From JBFKUL01 sp041635755 (GTDB lineage: Bacteria > Pseudomonadota > Gammaproteobacteria > Burkholderiales > SG8-39): 16,325 nt of DNA. How positions within the stretch are numbered: the first letter of the stretch is position 1; each line of letters begins with the position of its first letter. Below the pieces are notes generated by a model. The model saw only the letters and a program-made list of their open reading frames with translations, was not told where the DNA came from and ran no database searches. The stretch spans positions 1 through 16,325 of the forward strand of contig JBFKUL010000035.1 of NCBI GenBank assembly GCA_041635755.1, in the 5' to 3' direction. Below, piece after piece: positions 15,868-16,325 of this stretch. The position numbers and the translations under genes are program-made.

Positions 15868-16325
15868 GTTCGCCGAGCAGATCCTGCAGCGCTTCCAGGC
15901 GCTGAAGGTAGCGTCGCACGGATCTCCGGGCCAAGCAGGGTGCAAAGAACTCGCACGCGTAACGTAAACGCCTGATCCGCACGCGCAGCGCATGTCGCGC
16001 GGTTGCATCGCTCCAGTCAATGCGTTTGCCTGCCCGCACGGCTTTCTGCTCGAGTCGTTCGAGTACACGCGGTGCGAACGCCGACAATGACCTGTCTGCG
16101 ACCGACCCTCGAGCGCCGGTGCCACGCCACGGTTTGCGTTCCATCCATGCCATAGCGTGCAGGACGAGAAGCTGAAACGCCGCCGAGGCCACGCAGGCGC
16201 GCGCCGCGCGCCGTGCACGCCCACGACGCGCTGCCACGATGCGCGCGAGAGGTGCAAAGGAGGGTCCGGCTTCGACGGCATCCCGGGCGGCACGATCCAG
16301 TGTTTCAGCCAGGACATCCCAATCC
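15701..16325 (-). CDS. CHAD-domain protein, 5' end outside the window
   Basis: CHAD domains are helical His-rich bundles that bind inorganic polyphosphate, sometimes fused to CYTH triphosphatases. Seen from the window edge: DWDVLAETL (the CHAD DxDV segment), then HALRVRIRRLRYACEFF and LGELNDFAVARRLL, the second-half signatures, and a Trp-ending C-terminus. The frame stays open from a GTG at 16237 through all 88 upstream bases to the edge without a stop. The conserved DWDV lies in that upstream part, so the gene must begin beyond the window. It converges on prmB and overlaps it by 167 bp. Whether a CYTH domain precedes it cannot be seen. Confidence 0.85.
   Translation of the reverse strand, partial: DWDVLAETLDRAARDAVEAGPSFAPLARIVAARRGRARRAARACVASAAFQLLVLHAMAWMERKPWRGTGARGSVADRSLSAFAPRVLERLEQKAVRAGKRIDWSDATARHALRVRIRRLRYACEFFAPCLARRSVRRYLQRLEALQDLLGELNDFAVARRLLAPFETGPGASAAVFAQGWLAARERALLSSLPGTWQTLRRGKRCW

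Noticed and set aside
15307..16317. Minus-strand frame of 336 codons over prmB and the CHAD gene
   Set aside because: Overlaps both recognised genes in another frame; no conserved motifs in its translation, while the CHAD frame has them.
1..16325. Many scattered CTCGAG/GCGCTCGAG repeats
   Set aside because: They are Leu-Glu and Arg codon pairs inside coding regions in a GC-rich genome, not an ordered repeat array.

Overview
The window is a dense, GC-rich stretch of chromosomal housekeeping genes. It fits a betaproteobacterium best: the order smc-zipA-ligA-galU next to dapC-dapD-pilU-dapE-prmB, a succinylase-branch lysine pathway, a ZipA homologue, a single-domain QueF, and type IV pilus machinery. 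This placement is inference from gene content and protein style; no rRNA is present. I see no tRNA, CRISPR array, insertion sequence or prophage, and no gene-free gap of 300 bases. The longest gaps are the 117 bp between smc and queF and the 78 bp between galU and the DsrE-family gene.

Left part (32-2221, minus strand): a four-gene operon reading leftwards, made of a DsrE-family protein, a hypoxanthine(-guanine) phosphoribosyltransferase, an S-methyl-5'-thioinosine-type phosphorylase and peptide deformylase. The genes are 5 bp apart or overlap by 1 and 4 bp. The two purine enzymes form a logical salvage pair: the phosphorylase would release hypoxanthine, which the transferase would convert to IMP.

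Middle part (2300-9785, minus strand): smc, zipA, ligA and galU, covering chromosome organisation, division, DNA joining and UDP-glucose supply. They are close-packed or overlapping and look co-transcribed from a promoter facing left at about 9850. The ZipA homologue lacks the Pro/Gln-rich linker of E. coli ZipA. In its place it has an apparently folded extra domain.

Right part (9903-15867, plus strand): queF (queuosine biosynthesis), then dapC, dapD, pilU, dapE and prmB, all reading right with short gaps. Three dap genes give the last acyl-pathway steps to LL-diaminopimelate. A type IV pilus retraction ATPase (pilU) sits inside this biosynthetic group. The 3' end of prmB runs 167 bp antisense into a convergent CHAD-domain gene (15701 to the right edge, 5' end outside the window).

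No clearly novel defence or mobile system is visible. The items most worth a second look are the ZipA domain architecture, the methylthioinosine/hypoxanthine salvage pair with its diagnostic Asn, the prmB/CHAD tail-to-tail overprint, and the overlapping divergent -10 elements between smc and queF.
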